Assembly: GCA_900768125.1 (NCBI GenBank)
Contig: CAAGBS010000016.1
Span: 1-64,000 of the forward strand
Direction of reading: 5' to 3'
Origin: Oscillospiraceae bacterium
GTDB taxonomy: Bacteria; Bacillota; Clostridia; Oscillospirales; Ruminococcaceae
DNA: 64,000 nucleotides
Part shown: positions 34,060 through 43,113 of the stretch, one piece after another
Layout of the letters: each line of letters begins with the position of its first letter
Position numbering within the stretch: the stretch's first letter is position 1
Program-made: the position numbers and the translations under genes
Notes under the pieces: model-generated
Told to the model about the DNA's origin: nothing
Seen by the model: only the letters and a program-made list of their open reading frames with translations
The model's database searches: none

Positions 34060-35077
34060 TAAATATGCGGAGCAGGAGTCGAAAAGCAGGTGGAATAACA
34101 TAGCGAAGCCTATCGGCGGATTGGGACTTCTCGAGGATATGATTTCAAAAATCGCTGGTATTCGCGGCACTTCTCAGGTGTCGCTCGACCACAGGGACGT
34201 TGTGATAATGTGCGCTGATAATGGGGTGGTCTGCGAGGGCGTAAGCCAGTCTGACAGCAGTGTGACTGCGGCTGTTGCAAAGGAAATTGCGGCGGGCAGG
34301 TCGAGCGTAAATCTACTTTCGCGGCAGTTCGGCGCGGATGTCACAGCAGTCGATATCGGAATGTGCTCTGATGTTGACGATAGACGGATCATAAATCGAA
34401 AAATTGCATATGGTACGGCAAATATTGCAGCAGCTCCGGCTATGAGCGATGAACAAGTCAAACAAGCAGTGAGTGTCGGAGTTGATATAGCAAAATCACT
34501 CTGCGAGCACGGCACTGACATCATAATTACCGGAGAAATGGGCATTGGAAATACGACGACTTCAGCCGCTATTTCAGCTGTTATTCTTGATATGCCTCCG
34601 GAAAATGTAACAGGTCGCGGGGCAGGAATTGATATCGATGGAATGTCAAGAAAGATAAGCGTAATTGATAGAGCAATCAAGCTGAATAAGCCCGATAAAT
34701 CTGACCCATTTGATTTGATTTCAAAGCTGGGAGGGTTTGACATTGCGGGAATGGCAGGACTGTTTCTGGGAGGAGCAAGATTCGGGATTCCGGTAGTGAT
34801 CGACGGCGTGATTTCCGCAGTTTCGGCGTGTCTTGCTGAGATGATAGAACCCGGCTGCCGTGATTTCATGCTTCCATCGCATGTTTCGAATGAACCGGCG
34901 GCGCGTTTATTGCTGGAACGGCTTGGATTAAAGGCACCTATAACTGCCGGTCTTCATCTTGGCGAGGGCACGGGCGGGGTCATGCTGCTGCCGCTTTTGG
35001 ACGGAGCGCTTGCTGTTTACAATGGCGCTCACCGTTTTGAAGATATGAATATGGAAAGGTATATTGAGTATAAATGA
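34049..35077 (+). CDS. cobT: Nicotinate-nucleotide--dimethylbenzimidazole phosphoribosyltransferase (CobT)
   Basis: 342 residues. RWNNIAKPIGGLGLLEDM, CADNGVVCEGVSQSD, TGEMGIGNTTTSAAI and HLGEGTGGVMLLPLL, with the catalytic Glu near the end. It activates the lower-ligand base as alpha-ribazole phosphate. No bluB or bza genes for making dimethylbenzimidazole are seen here, so the base may come from elsewhere or be another benzimidazole. Overlaps cobU by four bases. Confidence 0.95.
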   Translation: MTFNKYAEQESKSRWNNIAKPIGGLGLLEDMISKIAGIRGTSQVSLDHRDVVIMCADNGVVCEGVSQSDSSVTAAVAKEIAAGRSSVNLLSRQFGADVTAVDIGMCSDVDDRRIINRKIAYGTANIAAAPAMSDEQVKQAVSVGVDIAKSLCEHGTDIIITGEMGIGNTTTSAAISAVILDMPPENVTGRGAGIDIDGMSRKISVIDRAIKLNKPDKSDPFDLISKLGGFDIAGMAGLFLGGARFGIPVVIDGVISAVSACLAEMIEPGCRDFMLPSHVSNEPAARLLLERLGLKAPITAGLHLGEGTGGVMLLPLLDGALAVYNGAHRFEDMNMERYIEYK

Positions 35078-35598
35078 TGACACTTATAACAGGTGGTTCG
35101 AAGTGCGGGAAATCTTCTTTTGCTGAAAATATGCTTAGCGGATTTCAGGGTGATAAGTACTATATTGCAACAATGGAGCCATATGGCGAGGAAGCCTACC
35201 GTGCGATTCAGCACCATCGGGAAATGCGCCGCGGAAAGGGATTCCGGACGATAGAATGCGCACACAATATTGACACATTGAAAATTCCAAATGTTGAATC
35301 AAAATGCTGCATACTTCTTGAATGCCTTACCACACTCTGCGCTAATGAAATGTTCGGTCCGTCAGGGATAACCGACCCGTCCGACAAGCTGATGCTCGGG
35401 CTGGAATCGCTGAATAAACAGTCTGACGAGTTTGTGGTAATTACCAACGAAGTCGCGGCTGACGGTTTGATTTATCCCGCCGAAACGATGGAGTATATCC
35501 GGGTAATGAGCCGTATAAACCGTGTTGCAGCGGGGCTTGCGGATAGGGTCGTGGAGTGCGTCTGCGGTATCCCGATTCTGCTGAAAGGAGCGCTGTGA
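35074..35598 (+). CDS. cobU: Adenosylcobinamide kinase/adenosylcobinamide-phosphate guanylyltransferase (CobU)
   Basis: 174 residues, full length. P-loop LITGGSKCGKSSFAEN, the ATMEPYGEEAYRAIQHHREMR segment that carries the guanylylated His, and ITNEVAADGLIYP. It phosphorylates the aminopropanol arm and then attaches GMP. A shorter related gene lies two genes downstream. Its stop overlaps the cobS start (TGATG). Confidence 0.93.
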   Translation: MMTLITGGSKCGKSSFAENMLSGFQGDKYYIATMEPYGEEAYRAIQHHREMRRGKGFRTIECAHNIDTLKIPNVESKCCILLECLTTLCANEMFGPSGITDPSDKLMLGLESLNKQSDEFVVITNEVAADGLIYPAETMEYIRVMSRINRVAAGLADRVVECVCGIPILLKGAL

Positions 35599-36383
35599 TG
35601 ATGTTTTTCAGGTCATTTGCGTGCGCGTTTCTGATGTATTCAAGAATACCCATGCCGCATGTCGAATGGAAAGAAGAAAATAGGCGTTATTCGCTGGCGT
35701 TATTTCCGTTTGTGGGGGTAGTTATCGGCGGGATTTTTGTTCTGTGGTCGCTGTTGTGCGGTTTTCTGAATGTCGGGAAATGGCTTTATGCAGCGGTTTG
35801 CTGCGTTATTCCCATAGCAGTCACAGGGGGGATTCATGCTGATGGATTCTGTGATGTTACTGACGCGCTGTCCTCTTATTCACCGCGCGAAAAAAGGCTT
35901 GAAATAATGAGTGATCCGCATGTCGGATCCTTTGCAGTTATTTATTCGGTATTGTATTTCGTGTCACAATTTGCGCTTTTTACTGAACTTGATACAGTGT
36001 GCTCAGCTTTAGTGCCCGCATGCGGTTTTGTCCTTTCAAGAGCGTTGAGCGGATTGGCTGCAGTAACGTTAAAATGTGCAAAAAAGGACGGTACATTACA
36101 GAGTTTTGTTAAGCCTGCTCACAGACGAAATTCAGTTATAATTCTGACAATAGAAGCGTGTGCGGCTGTAGCCGGAATGGTTATCGCGTCACCAGTCTGC
36201 GGAGCCGTATCGGTTGTTGCTGCGGGAATCTCGCTTATTGTATACCGCTGCTCCAGCTACAAAAATTTCGGAGGAATCACCGGAGATACAGAGGGTCATT
36301 TCCTGCAGATATGCGAACTTGCGGAGCTTGCGGCGGCGGTATTTGCCGGAATCATTCTTAATAAAATACGAGGTGGAATATGA
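35598..36383 (+). CDS. cobS: Adenosylcobinamide-GDP ribazoletransferase (CobS)
   Basis: 261 residues from ATG 35598, preceded by GGAG in the end of cobU. The frame is open upstream, but only this start begins with the family sequence FFRSFACAFLMYSRIPMPHVEW. Several membrane segments; GGIHADGFCDVTDAL is the Mg-binding HxDGxxD motif. It joins alpha-ribazole to GDP-cobinamide in the membrane. Overlaps the next gene by four bases. Confidence 0.94.
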   Translation: MMFFRSFACAFLMYSRIPMPHVEWKEENRRYSLALFPFVGVVIGGIFVLWSLLCGFLNVGKWLYAAVCCVIPIAVTGGIHADGFCDVTDALSSYSPREKRLEIMSDPHVGSFAVIYSVLYFVSQFALFTELDTVCSALVPACGFVLSRALSGLAAVTLKCAKKDGTLQSFVKPAHRRNSVIILTIEACAAVAGMVIASPVCGAVSVVAAGISLIVYRCSSYKNFGGITGDTEGHFLQICELAELAAAVFAGIILNKIRGGI

Positions 36384-36772
36384 CACTTATAATTGGCGGA
36401 GCGTACTCTGGCAAAACCGATTTTGCGTTGCGGAAATATTCACTGAACGAATCAGAAATAATCGACGGTTCAGATTGCGCAGAAGACCTGATATATAGCT
36501 GCAGGGCAATAAAAAACTTTCACTTATTTGTACAGAAATATGGCATTGAAAGCGGGACTGAACTTGCAGAAAGAATCTATTTACGTAATCCCGGGATAGT
36601 CATTATTTCTAATGAAATAGGAAGCGGAATTATCCCGATGGAAAAGCAGGACAGATTGTGGCGCGAGGAGACTGGACGAGCGTGCTGCGTTATTGCAAAA
36701 CATTCCGAGAGTGTTATAAGAATGTGCTGCGGGATACCGGTATTTTTAAAAGGTGAACAAGATGGAGATTAA
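36380..36772 (+). CDS. Short second CobU-like P-loop protein
   Basis: 130 residues, about 45 shorter than CobU. It keeps the P-loop LIIGGAYSGKTDFAL, the SNEIGSGIIP segment (compare TNEVAADGLIYP in CobU) and the identical kind of ending CGIPVFLKGE (CGIPILLKG in CobU). It lacks the middle part with the guanylylated histidine. It could therefore be only a kinase, a regulatory partner of CobU, or a shrinking paralog. It sits between cobS and cobC and is coupled to both. Confidence 0.65.
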   Translation: MTLIIGGAYSGKTDFALRKYSLNESEIIDGSDCAEDLIYSCRAIKNFHLFVQKYGIESGTELAERIYLRNPGIVIISNEIGSGIIPMEKQDRLWREETGRACCVIAKHSESVIRMCCGIPVFLKGEQDGD

Positions 36773-37325
36773 CTTTATCCGGCATGGAATGACCGCCGGA
36801 AATCTCGCAAAAAGGTACATCGGCAGGACTGACGAACCGCTTTGCAGTGAGGGATTAGCAGCATTGAAAGCTAAGAATTACCCAGAGCCCGGGGTGCTGA
36901 TATGCAGCCCCATGAAGCGGTGTGTTCAGACTGCGGAGGCGATTTTTACAGGTGTTGAGCCGCTGATTTATTCGGGACTTTGCGAGTGCGATTTCGGCGA
37001 TTTCGAAGGGAAGAATTATCTCGAACTTTCCGGCGACCCGGCGTATCAGCGCTGGATAGACAGCAACGGAACAGCCGCTTTTCCGGGCGGGGAATCTCCG
37101 GACGATTTCCGTGAGCGCTGCTGCACTGAGTTCCTGCGTGCCGTGAATGAACATAATACAGTTGAAAAAATGACATTTATTGTGCATGGTGGGACGATAA
37201 TGTCAGTTATGGAACGCTTCGCAGTTCCAAAGAGAAGCTACTATGACTGGCACTGCGATAACGGCTGTGGATTCACTGTGAATTGTGACAGTCAAAGCAT
37301 GATGCTGATTTCGGAGATAAAATGA
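36762..37325 (+). CDS. cobC: Alpha-ribazole phosphatase (CobC), histidine phosphatase family
   Basis: 187 residues from ATG 36762. INFIRHGMTAGNLAKRYIGR carries the phospho-histidine RHG; SPMKRCVQTAEAIF and IVHGGTIMSVM complete the active site. In this operon it should remove the 5' phosphate of alpha-ribazole-P or of adenosylcobalamin-5'-P. A GTG at 36753 is an alternative start, but it overlaps the AGGTG ribosome site. Overlaps cbiB by four bases. Confidence 0.9.
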   Translation: MEINFIRHGMTAGNLAKRYIGRTDEPLCSEGLAALKAKNYPEPGVLICSPMKRCVQTAEAIFTGVEPLIYSGLCECDFGDFEGKNYLELSGDPAYQRWIDSNGTAAFPGGESPDDFRERCCTEFLRAVNEHNTVEKMTFIVHGGTIMSVMERFAVPKRSYYDWHCDNGCGFTVNCDSQSMMLISEIK

Positions 37326-38290
37326 AAATACTGATATCTGTACTGCCGCTTCTGGCGGGATTTATACTGGACTGTCTGCTCGGCGACCCGTACTCTCTTC
37401 CGCACCCGATACGCGCGATAGGAAGCATGATCTCGGCGCTGGAGAAATGGGTCAGGAGAGCGTTTTCTCAACATCTTGTGCTTGGCGGAACTATTATGAG
37501 TTTGATAGTTGCGTTGACATCATTTGCTATACCTTTGCTGCTGCTCATCGTGTGTTATCGGGTCAATATATGGTTTGGCGCGGCGGTGGAAAGCATTCTG
37601 TGCTACTACATGCTTGCGGCGCGTTGTCTGCGGAACGAAAGCATGAAAGTGTACCGCGCGGTCAGGGAAGACGACACCGAAAAGGCGAGAAATGCAGTCT
37701 CGATGATAGTCGGCAGGGACACGAAAGTGCTCGACCGGAACGGAATAATCCGCGCCGCAGTCGAGACCGTTGCGGAAAATACATCGGACGGAGTTACTGC
37801 TCCGATGATATTCATGGGTCTTGGCGGCGCTCCTCTCGGATTCCTTTATAAAGCCGTGAACACCATGGATTCCATGATAGGCTACACCAGTGAAAAATAC
37901 CTGAAAATAGGCAGGACTGCGGCGAAAACCGACGACATACTTAATTTTATACCTTCCAGATTTACGGCGCTTGTGATGATACTCTCCTCCGGGATACTTA
38001 ACTTTGACATCAGAAATGCGTGGAAGATATGGCACCGCGACCGCAGAAAGCACGCCAGCCCAAATTCCGCACAAACCGAATCGGTGTGCGCCGGAGCGCT
38101 TGACGTAAGGCTTGCGGGGGACGCTTATTACTTCGGGGAGCTTCACAGGAAGCCTTACATCGGCGATGATATCCGCGAGATAGAAAACGAGGATATTCGC
38201 CGCGCAAACCGCCTGATGTACTGCACGGCGGTAATCACGCTGGCGTTCTGCCTGGCATTCAGGGCGCTGATTTTTGGGGTGATCATATGA
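37322..38290 (+). CDS. cbiB: Adenosylcobinamide-phosphate synthase (CbiB)
   Basis: 322 residues with four to five membrane segments. LDCLLGDPYSLPHPIRAIG, VAENTSDGVTAPMIFMGLGGAP and KAVNTMDSMIGY are diagnostic. It attaches (R)-1-amino-2-propanol phosphate to adenosylcobyric acid at the membrane. Overlaps cobD by four bases. Confidence 0.95.
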   Translation: MKILISVLPLLAGFILDCLLGDPYSLPHPIRAIGSMISALEKWVRRAFSQHLVLGGTIMSLIVALTSFAIPLLLLIVCYRVNIWFGAAVESILCYYMLAARCLRNESMKVYRAVREDDTEKARNAVSMIVGRDTKVLDRNGIIRAAVETVAENTSDGVTAPMIFMGLGGAPLGFLYKAVNTMDSMIGYTSEKYLKIGRTAAKTDDILNFIPSRFTALVMILSSGILNFDIRNAWKIWHRDRRKHASPNSAQTESVCAGALDVRLAGDAYYFGELHRKPYIGDDIREIENEDIRRANRLMYCTAVITLAFCLAFRALIFGVII

Positions 38291-39324
38291 ACATAAATAT
38301 TCACGGCGGGGATATCTACTCGCAGCATGTCGAGCACGATTTTTCCGCCAACATCAATCCGCTGGGCATTCCGGACGAGGTGATTTCCGAGATCTCGGAA
38401 TCACTCCGGCACTGCGAAAATTACCCTGACCCGTGCTGCCGGGAACTTGTCCGTGCCATCTCGGAGCGGGAATGGTTCCCGTCTTCGAGGATAGTCTGCG
38501 GCAACGGCGCGGCTGATTTGATTTACAGAATAATTTCGGCATTCAGTCCGCACAATGCGCTGATATGCGCGCCGACTTTCAGCGAGTATGAAAAGGCGCT
38601 CAGCGAGCATGGCTGCGCGGTCAGAAAGCATTATCTGAAGCGCACGGACGGATTTCGACTGACTGCTGATTTTCTTGAAGATATCACCGCTGATATTGAC
38701 ATGCTATTCCTGTGCACGCCGAACAATCCAACCGGACTTACCATATCTCCGGAACTGCTGGGATCAATATCCTGCAGATGCCGTGAAACTGGTGCGTTCC
38801 TTGTTGTTGACGAGTGCTTTCTGGATTTCGTGGACGGCGGGCGGGAGCTTTCCTGCAGGCAGTTCATGAACGAAAATACTGCAATACTTAAAGCTTTCAC
38901 GAAGATATATGCAATGCCGGGAATCCGGCTTGGTTATGCGCTTTTCGGGAGCGATTCCGCCGCCTCTGCGGCCGCCGGAACAGGTCAGGCATGGAGCGTT
39001 TCAGTCCCCGCGCAGGCGGCGGGTCTGGCGGCGCTGAAATTGAGCGGATTCATTGAAAAAACGGTCGAGGCGATCGGCGGAGAGCGCATTTTTCTTTCCC
39101 AGGGACTGAAATCGCTGGGGCTTGAGGTCGTGCCGTCCGAAGCAAACTTTATTCTGTTCCGGTGCGATATTCCGCTTGATAAAATGCTTCTGGAGCGCGG
39201 TATCAAAATACGGAACTGTGAAAATTACGACGGCCTGGGAAGCGGCTGGTTCAGAACTGCAGTCAGGATGCGAGAGGAGAACGAGCTGCTTTTGTCGGCG
39301 TTACGGGAGGTGCTGAATGGCTAG
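38287..39324 (+). CDS. cobD: L-threonine-O-3-phosphate decarboxylase (CobD), PLP enzyme
   Basis: 345 residues. HDFSANINPLGIP at the N-terminus, VVDECFLDF and the PLP lysine in AFTKIYAMPGIRLGY fit CobD, a relative of histidinol-phosphate aminotransferase. It makes the aminopropanol phosphate used by CbiB, encoded immediately before. A PduX-type threonine kinase is not seen in the window. Overlaps cbiP by eight bases. Confidence 0.92.
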   Translation: MNINIHGGDIYSQHVEHDFSANINPLGIPDEVISEISESLRHCENYPDPCCRELVRAISEREWFPSSRIVCGNGAADLIYRIISAFSPHNALICAPTFSEYEKALSEHGCAVRKHYLKRTDGFRLTADFLEDITADIDMLFLCTPNNPTGLTISPELLGSISCRCRETGAFLVVDECFLDFVDGGRELSCRQFMNENTAILKAFTKIYAMPGIRLGYALFGSDSAASAAAGTGQAWSVSVPAQAAGLAALKLSGFIEKTVEAIGGERIFLSQGLKSLGLEVVPSEANFILFRCDIPLDKMLLERGIKIRNCENYDGLGSGWFRTAVRMREENELLLSALREVLNG

Positions 39325-40786
39325 ATCAATAATGATACAGGGCACTATGTCCAACGCGGGGAAAAGCCTGATCGCGGCGGCGTTATGCAGGATATTCCGG
39401 CAGGACGGATATTCAGTCGCGCCGTTCAAGTCGCAGAATATGGCGCTAAATTCCTACATCACGGCTGACGGGCTGGAGATGGGCAGGGCGCAGGTCATGC
39501 AGGCAGAAGCGGCGGGGGTTGAGCCTTCTGTGCTGATGAATCCGATATTGCTGAAGCCTACCAGCGACGTTGGTTCGCAGGTGATAGTCAACGGCGAGGT
39601 CGTTGGCAACATGCGCGCAATGGAGTATTTCCGGAGAAAGCGAGAGTTCATTCCGCAGATAATGGACGCGTTCAGTGAACTGTCGGCGCGTCATGACATA
39701 ATCGTGCTGGAGGGCGCGGGAAGCCCGGCGGAGCTTAATCTCAAGGCTGACGATATCGTCAATATGGGAATGGCGAAGCTAGCGAAGTCTCCGGTGGTGC
39801 TTGTCGGCGACATCGACCGGGGAGGAGTTTTTGCCCAGCTGATAGGCACTGTAAAGCTGCTGGAGCCGTCCGAGCAGGACATGATAAAAGCCCTGATAGT
39901 CAACAAATTCCGCGGCGACAGGAGCATTTTCAGAAGCGGCGTGGAGATACTGGAGCAGCGGAGCGGGAAGCCGGTCGCGGGCGTTGTACCGTATGTCCGC
40001 TGCGATATTGAGGACGAGGACAGCCTTTCAGAGAAGCTTGAAAACAAGACTGCCGGACTTGTTGACATCGCAGTGATACGTCTGCCGAGGATATCGAATT
40101 TCACCGATATGGATGTGTTTTCACAGTACAGCGGGGTTTCGGTGCGCTATGTAACTAAGGCTGAACAGCTGGGACAGCCGGACATGATAGTAATTCCCGG
40201 GACGAAAAGCACGATATCCGATATGAAATGGCTGCGCGAGTCCGGACTTGAAGCCGCAATAAAAAAGTCTGCGTCAGCAGGTGTGCTCATCTTCGGAATA
40301 TGCGGCGGATATCAGCTTCTTGGCGATACCATTTCCGACCCGGAATGTACCGAGGGCGGCGGCAGTATCCGCGGTCTGGAGCTTCTTTGCGCTGAGACCG
40401 TATTCACGACCGAGAAGCGCCGCACGCGTATCTCCGGCAAATTTGGAGAGATCGACGGTGGATTCGCATTCCTGTCCGGGGCGGATTTTTCCGGCTATGA
40501 GATACACATGGGGCGCACCGATACCAGAGGGGAAGCGCTTCTGTCCACGGGAGACGGCGCGTTCAGCGGGAATATATGCGGCTGCTATATTCACGGTATT
40601 TTTGACAGCAGCGAGGTTAGCAGCAGGCTGGTGTGCGAACTTTTCCGGAGAAAGGGGCTGGAGTACTCCGGCGGCGCGGTGGACAGGGAAGCGTACAAGC
40701 AGTCGCAGTACGACCTGCTTGCGGATTCGGTCAGGGAGAGCCTTGACATGAAACTTATCTATAAAATCATCGAGGAGGGTTTATAA
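39317..40786 (+). CDS. cbiP: Cobyric acid synthase (CbiP)
   Basis: 489 residues. MIQGTMSNAGKSLIAAALCR for ATP, PFKSQNMALNS, LEGAGSPAELNL, and a glutaminase domain with FGICGGYQLLG and a late catalytic His (CYIHGIFD). It amidates the b, d, e and g side chains. Abuts cobO. Confidence 0.96.
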   Translation: MARSIMIQGTMSNAGKSLIAAALCRIFRQDGYSVAPFKSQNMALNSYITADGLEMGRAQVMQAEAAGVEPSVLMNPILLKPTSDVGSQVIVNGEVVGNMRAMEYFRRKREFIPQIMDAFSELSARHDIIVLEGAGSPAELNLKADDIVNMGMAKLAKSPVVLVGDIDRGGVFAQLIGTVKLLEPSEQDMIKALIVNKFRGDRSIFRSGVEILEQRSGKPVAGVVPYVRCDIEDEDSLSEKLENKTAGLVDIAVIRLPRISNFTDMDVFSQYSGVSVRYVTKAEQLGQPDMIVIPGTKSTISDMKWLRESGLEAAIKKSASAGVLIFGICGGYQLLGDTISDPECTEGGGSIRGLELLCAETVFTTEKRRTRISGKFGEIDGGFAFLSGADFSGYEIHMGRTDTRGEALLSTGDGAFSGNICGCYIHGIFDSSEVSSRLVCELFRRKGLEYSGGAVDREAYKQSQYDLLADSVRESLDMKLIYKIIEEGL

Positions 40787-41308
40787 ATGGGATTACTTCA
40801 TATTTACTGCGGAGACGGCAAGGGAAAGACGACCGCCGCCATCGGACTTGCAGTCAGGGCGGCGGGCGCCGGAATGCGGGTGCATATCATTCAGCTGCTG
40901 AAAGGCTCTGATACCGCTGAGCTGTCCGTGCTGAGGAGCATTCCGGGGATAACTCTGGAGCGGTGCGACAAGAATTACGGATTCATCTGGAATATGACTG
41001 ACGAGGACAAAAAGGGGATTACAGAGTGTCATAATTTGCTGCTGGAAAAAGGCTACTCGCTGGTGCGCTCCGGCGGGACTGACATGCTGATAGTTGACGA
41101 GTTCAACGCGGCGTACAGGAATGGTCTTCTCGACCGCGCGGAAGCCGAAAAATTCTTCACGGAAAAGCCGGGAAGCGCCGAGCTTGTGATAACGGGACGC
41201 GACCCGGCGGAGATATTCGTTGAATCTGCGGACTATGTGAGCGAGATAAAATGCGTGAAGCACCCCTACGAAAAGGGGATAAACGCGCGCAGGGGGATAG
41301 AATTTTGA
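40787..41308 (+). CDS. cobO: Corrinoid adenosyltransferase, CobO/BtuR family
   Basis: 173 residues. IYCGDGKGKTTAAIGLAVRA is the family P-loop; LLKGSDTAELSVL, LIVDEFNAAYRNG and VITGRDPAEIF follow. It transfers the adenosyl group from ATP to Co(I) corrinoid. GAGGAGGG precedes the ATG. Its last codons overlap the TTG start of cbiC. Confidence 0.95.
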   Translation: MGLLHIYCGDGKGKTTAAIGLAVRAAGAGMRVHIIQLLKGSDTAELSVLRSIPGITLERCDKNYGFIWNMTDEDKKGITECHNLLLEKGYSLVRSGGTDMLIVDEFNAAYRNGLLDRAEAEKFFTEKPGSAELVITGRDPAEIFVESADYVSEIKCVKHPYEKGINARRGIEF

Positions 41309-41934
41309 ATATCGAATACATTCTCCCGGAGGATATCGAACGCCGGAGCTTCGAGATAATCGAAAGCGAGTTAGGCGGGCGCAGCTTTCCGGATAAGACC
41401 AAACCGATACTGTACCGCGTTATCCATACCACCGCGGATTTTGATTACGCGGATAATCTCTGCTTTTCGGAGAATGCCGTGGATATCGCGCTGGAACTCC
41501 TGAAAAGCGGCGCGGTGATAGTCACCGATACCAACATGGCGAAAGCCGGGATAAATAAGTCCGCGCTCGCAAAACTTGGCTGCGAGGTGGTGTGCTTTAT
41601 GTCCGACCCGGAGACTGCCGCCGCGGCAAAGGCGCACGGCACTACCCGCGCGGCCGCTTCAGTTGACCGTGCCGCGAAACTCGGGAAGCCGGTGGTTTTC
41701 GCGTGCGGCAATGCCCCGACCGCGCTTATAAGGCTTTACGAGCACATCACCGCCGGAGATTTTTCGCCCGCGTTCGTGATAGGCGTGCCGGTGGGGTTCG
41801 TGAATGTGGTGCAGTCAAAGGAACTGATAATGCAGAGCGGAGTTCCGTACATCGCTGCGCGGGGGAGAAAGGGAGGCAGCAATGTTGCTGCGGCGATAGT
41901 CAATGCGCTGCTTTATATTATCACAAGGGACTGA
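41305..41934 (+). CDS. cbiC: Cobalt-precorrin-8 methylmutase (CbiC)
   Basis: 209 residues from a TTG with AGGGGGA six to eight bases before; the frame is open upstream to an ATG at 41251, but that stretch lies inside cobO. HTTADFDYADNLCFSENAV holds the catalytic His, followed by IVTDTNMAKAGIN and VIGVPVGFVNVVQSKE. It moves the C11 methyl to C12, yielding cobyrinate. Last gene of the operon; it is convergent with the next gene and separated by only six bases, without a visible terminator. Confidence 0.94.
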   Translation: MNIEYILPEDIERRSFEIIESELGGRSFPDKTKPILYRVIHTTADFDYADNLCFSENAVDIALELLKSGAVIVTDTNMAKAGINKSALAKLGCEVVCFMSDPETAAAAKAHGTTRAAASVDRAAKLGKPVVFACGNAPTALIRLYEHITAGDFSPAFVIGVPVGFVNVVQSKELIMQSGVPYIAARGRKGGSNVAAAIVNALLYIITRD

Positions 41935-41940
41935 ATGCGC

Positions 41941-43008
41941 TTATTCTTCAGGCTGAACCTGTTCCAGAATGCGCAGTCCGCTGTACATTTCCTGTCCGAG
42001 GATCTCCTGAGTTTTCTGGAATACATATTTCTCGTGAAGCCTGTCCTGCATTTTCAGGAATTTTTTCTTCCCGTATTTTCTGATGAACAATGCCTGAGCC
42101 TTTGCAGCGCCTGCGCCGTCGTTTTCCGTGGTGTAGAAACCCTTGGTGCATTCTTCAAGCTCCGGACATTCGTAGCAGCCGTCGATATTCTTTTCATGAC
42201 AGCAGACTGCATTCTGGCATTTTCCGTCCGGTGAAATGGTCGCGAATGAACAGACGTTGTAGCATGTCCGGCAGGAACCGCACCACTGGCTGAGGAAACA
42301 GTGATTGCAGGAAAATCCGCAGCAAGCGACCGGGTAGGCACCTTTTCTGGCAAGCTTACAAAGCTTGTTTGTTATGCGGCACATTGCTTCGATGTGCATT
42401 ATCCAATGCCTGCTGAAAGGCATTTTCAGTATTCCGGCGATATCCTTTCCGCACCAGTAGTCTATCAGCCAGTGCGCGTTTATATCAGTGCTGACGCATT
42501 CTGAGGCTGTCAGCCGCTGCCTGTCCTCGTCAGTGAAACGGCGTCTGAGGTCAGGGTATTCCAGCTTCTCAATAAGCGCGTTCGTTGACTGCATGACTTC
42601 CCGGGCGTATTCGGCAAGCGACCTGATATCAAGCTGTTCTGAGAACGCTGCTATCTCATCTCCCTGAAGTTCATTCCCTGTGGTGATGAGCGGCGAGCCT
42701 GTGCGCTGCTGATAGTTTCCGGAGAAAAATATCTGCTGGTCGCGGGCAAGCAGTTCATGCGCGGTGATGTCTTCTATTCTGAAAATATGCCATATCGAGT
42801 AGGCTAATGTTTTGCTGTGGTAACCCTCTGCGCCTGCGAAAGGCATCTGATAAAACGCCTCGGGCGGGTATGTATCCGCTATCTGCATTACCTGCCCAAA
42901 AAGCTCCGCTCTCAGTTCTGTGAGCTTTTTAATGCCGTCCTTATATGTGGCTCTGCTTTTTATAAGTTTCTGAAATTCGCTGTTTTTTACCGACCATTCC
43001 TTGTTCAT
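41941..43008 (-). CDS. DinB-like domain fused to Cys-rich DUF3795-like domain
   Basis: 355 residues from ATG 43008 with GGAGG at ideal spacing. The N-terminal part (about 25-220) looks like a DinB/YfiT four-helix bundle, with WHIFRIEDITAHELL and HWIMHIEA supplying likely metal-binding histidines. The C-terminal part (about 235-330) has many Cys in the order CCGFSCNHCFLSQWCGSCRTCYNVCSF and CCHEKNIDGCYECPELEEC, as in DUF3795 proteins. Function unknown; the fusion suggests a metal- or thiol-related enzyme. Confidence 0.6.
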   Translation of the reverse strand: MNKEWSVKNSEFQKLIKSRATYKDGIKKLTELRAELFGQVMQIADTYPPEAFYQMPFAGAEGYHSKTLAYSIWHIFRIEDITAHELLARDQQIFFSGNYQQRTGSPLITTGNELQGDEIAAFSEQLDIRSLAEYAREVMQSTNALIEKLEYPDLRRRFTDEDRQRLTASECVSTDINAHWLIDYWCGKDIAGILKMPFSRHWIMHIEAMCRITNKLCKLARKGAYPVACCGFSCNHCFLSQWCGSCRTCYNVCSFATISPDGKCQNAVCCHEKNIDGCYECPELEECTKGFYTTENDGAGAAKAQALFIRKYGKKKFLKMQDRLHEKYVFQKTQEILGQEMYSGLRILEQVQPEE

Positions 43009-43039
43009 GAAAACCTCCATAATGAAAGTATTTTTTATG

Positions 43040-43068
43040 ATTATATCACATCTGTCGGGGAAAGTCAA
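43040..43068 (-). promoter_or_regulatory. Promoter of the DinB-DUF3795 gene
   Basis: On the minus strand TTGACT (43063-43068) and TATAAT (43040-43045), 17-bp spacer. It directly follows the T-run of the preceding terminator. Confidence 0.8.
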
Positions 43069-43071
43069 CAG

Positions 43072-43113
43072 CGAAAAAAACCAGCCCCTGCATTTCAGGG
43101 ACTGGTCGTTTTT
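43072..43113. terminator. Terminator ending the pyrimidine operon
   Basis: ACCAGCCCCTG-catt-TCAGGGACTGGT flanked by AAAAAAA on the left and TTTTTT on the right, so it can work on both strands. On the minus strand it ends the pyrimidine catabolism operon. Confidence 0.9.

Noticed and set aside
36380..36772. Short CobU-like gene as a frameshifted full-length cobU
   Set aside because: The frame is intact, coupled to both neighbours, and no lost middle segment is visible in other frames, so a deletion or distinct paralog is likelier than a frameshift.
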